Source of the DNA: JBFMEX01 sp040752215
GTDB taxonomy: Bacteria > Pseudomonadota > Alphaproteobacteria > Rhizobiales > Hyphomicrobiaceae
Direction: 5' to 3'
Assembly: GCA_040752215.1 (NCBI GenBank)
Contig: JBFMEX010000073.1
Span: 1-16,900, forward strand
DNA length: 16,900 bases
The stretch's first letter is position 1; each line of letters opens with the position of its first letter. The notes below the pieces were generated by a model. The model was not told the origin of the DNA and did not search any database. It saw only the letters and a program-made list of their open reading frames with translations. Both the position numbers and the translations under genes were made by a program. Shown piece by piece: positions 16,127 through 16,900 of this stretch.

Positions 16127-16900
16127 ATGAAGCCGAAAGTCCTCATCTCCGACGATCTCTCTCCGGCGGCCATCGCCATTTTCGAGAGCCGCGGCGTCGA
16201 CGTCGACGTCAGAGTCGGCCTCTCCAAGGAGGAGCTGGAGCGGATCATTCCCGCCTATGACGGCCTCGCCATCCGCTCGGCGACCAAGGTGACCGAGAAG
16301 GTGATCAAGGCGGCGACGCGCTTGAAGGTCATCGGCCGCGCCGGCATCGGCGTCGACAACGTCGACATCAAGTCGGCGACGGCGAAGGGCGTGATCGTGA
16401 TGAACACGCCGTTCGGCAACTCGATCACCACGGCAGAGCACGCGATCACACTGATGCTCGCGCTCGCCCGCCAGATCCCCGAGGCCAATGCCTCGACGCA
16501 TGCCGGCAAGTGGGAGAAGTCGCGCTTTCTCGGCGTCGAGCTCTACAACAAGACCTTGGGCGTCATCGGTTGCGGCAATATCGGCGCGATCGCCGCCGAT
16601 CGTGCGATCGGTCTCAAGATGAAGGTCGTCGCCTACGATCCGTTCCTGTCACCCGAGCGGGCGATGGCGCTCGGCGTCGAGAAGGTCGAGCTGGACGAGC
16701 TCCTGAAGCGCGCCGATTTCATCACGCTGCACACGCCGCTGACCGACAAGACGCGCAATATCCTCTCCAAGGAGGCGTTGGCCAAGACCAAGCCGGGCGT
16801 GCGTATCGTCAATTGCGCGCGCGGCGGGCTGATCGACGAGGCCGCGCTGGCGGAGGCGATCAAGAAGGGCCATGTCGCCGGCGCCGCGCTCGACGTGTTC
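16127..16900 (+). CDS. serA: SerA, D-3-phosphoglycerate dehydrogenase (3' part beyond window)
   Basis: The first 258 residues of a protein expected to have about 400-530; the frame is open to the window edge. SerA oxidises 3-phosphoglycerate to 3-phosphohydroxypyruvate with NAD+, the committed step of serine synthesis. The N-terminus KVLISDDLSPAAIAIF and the substrate loop GRAGIGVDNVD (70-80) are typical. The Rossmann motif GVIGCGNIG is at 145-153, with D171 of AYDPF as the NAD-ribose acidic residue. NCARGGLID (229-237) carries the expected catalytic R232. The Glu and His of the catalytic triad and any ACT regulatory domain lie outside the window. The ATG follows GAGG (16115-16118) at 8 nt. 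Confidence 0.95.
   Translation, partial: MKPKVLISDDLSPAAIAIFESRGVDVDVRVGLSKEELERIIPAYDGLAIRSATKVTEKVIKAATRLKVIGRAGIGVDNVDIKSATAKGVIVMNTPFGNSITTAEHAITLMLALARQIPEANASTHAGKWEKSRFLGVELYNKTLGVIGCGNIGAIAADRAIGLKMKVVAYDPFLSPERAMALGVEKVELDELLKRADFITLHTPLTDKTRNILSKEALAKTKPGVRIVNCARGGLIDEAALAEAIKKGHVAGAALDVF

Overview
The window is GC-rich chromosomal DNA of an alphaproteobacterium, most likely of the order Hyphomicrobiales (Rhizobiales). The grounds are the gene order tolA-tolB-pal-cpoB-tilS-ftsH-folP-glmM followed by serC-serA, an alphaproteobacterial-type SerC of 390 residues, an Omp25/RopB-like barrel protein, and intergenic palindromes of the kind common in that order. The species cannot be named from this sequence. 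All recognised genes are on the + strand.

Layout. Positions 1-200 hold a tandem array of 52-bp palindromic repeats that runs into the ribosome-binding site of tolA. tolA (201-1253) and tolB (about 1333-2826) follow. Two tiny, nearly identical lipoprotein genes (3097-3231 and 3272-3400) lie next, closed by a strong intrinsic terminator (3452-3494). Then come pal (3803-4303), a 480-bp repeat-containing gap, a second OmpA/Pal-like gene with a helical-repeat N-terminal half and no lipobox (4788-5807), cpoB/ybgF (5863-6864), tilS (6861-8321, overlapping cpoB by 4 bp), ftsH (8624-10561, behind a candidate heat-shock promoter), folP (10652-11743) and glmM (11933-13282). A 450-bp palindrome-rich gap precedes an outer-membrane barrel gene (13731-14546) with its own terminator. 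serC (14778-15950) has a structured leader resembling the serC RNA motif. A 96-bp inverted-repeat element separates serC from serA (16127 to beyond the window end).

How the genes work together. TolA, TolB, Pal and CpoB belong to the trans-envelope Tol-Pal machine that keeps the outer membrane attached and constricts it at division. The two small lipoproteins and the second OmpA-like protein sit inside this cluster and may be lineage-specific envelope partners. TilS, FtsH, FolP and GlmM are housekeeping enzymes for tRNA decoding, membrane proteolysis, folate synthesis and cell-wall precursor synthesis. SerC and SerA are consecutive enzymes of the phosphorylated serine pathway.

No mobile element, CRISPR array, tRNA or rRNA gene was seen. 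The least ordinary items are the paired micro-lipoproteins, the repeat array reaching the tolA start codon, the hybrid helical-repeat/OmpA protein and the serC leader.
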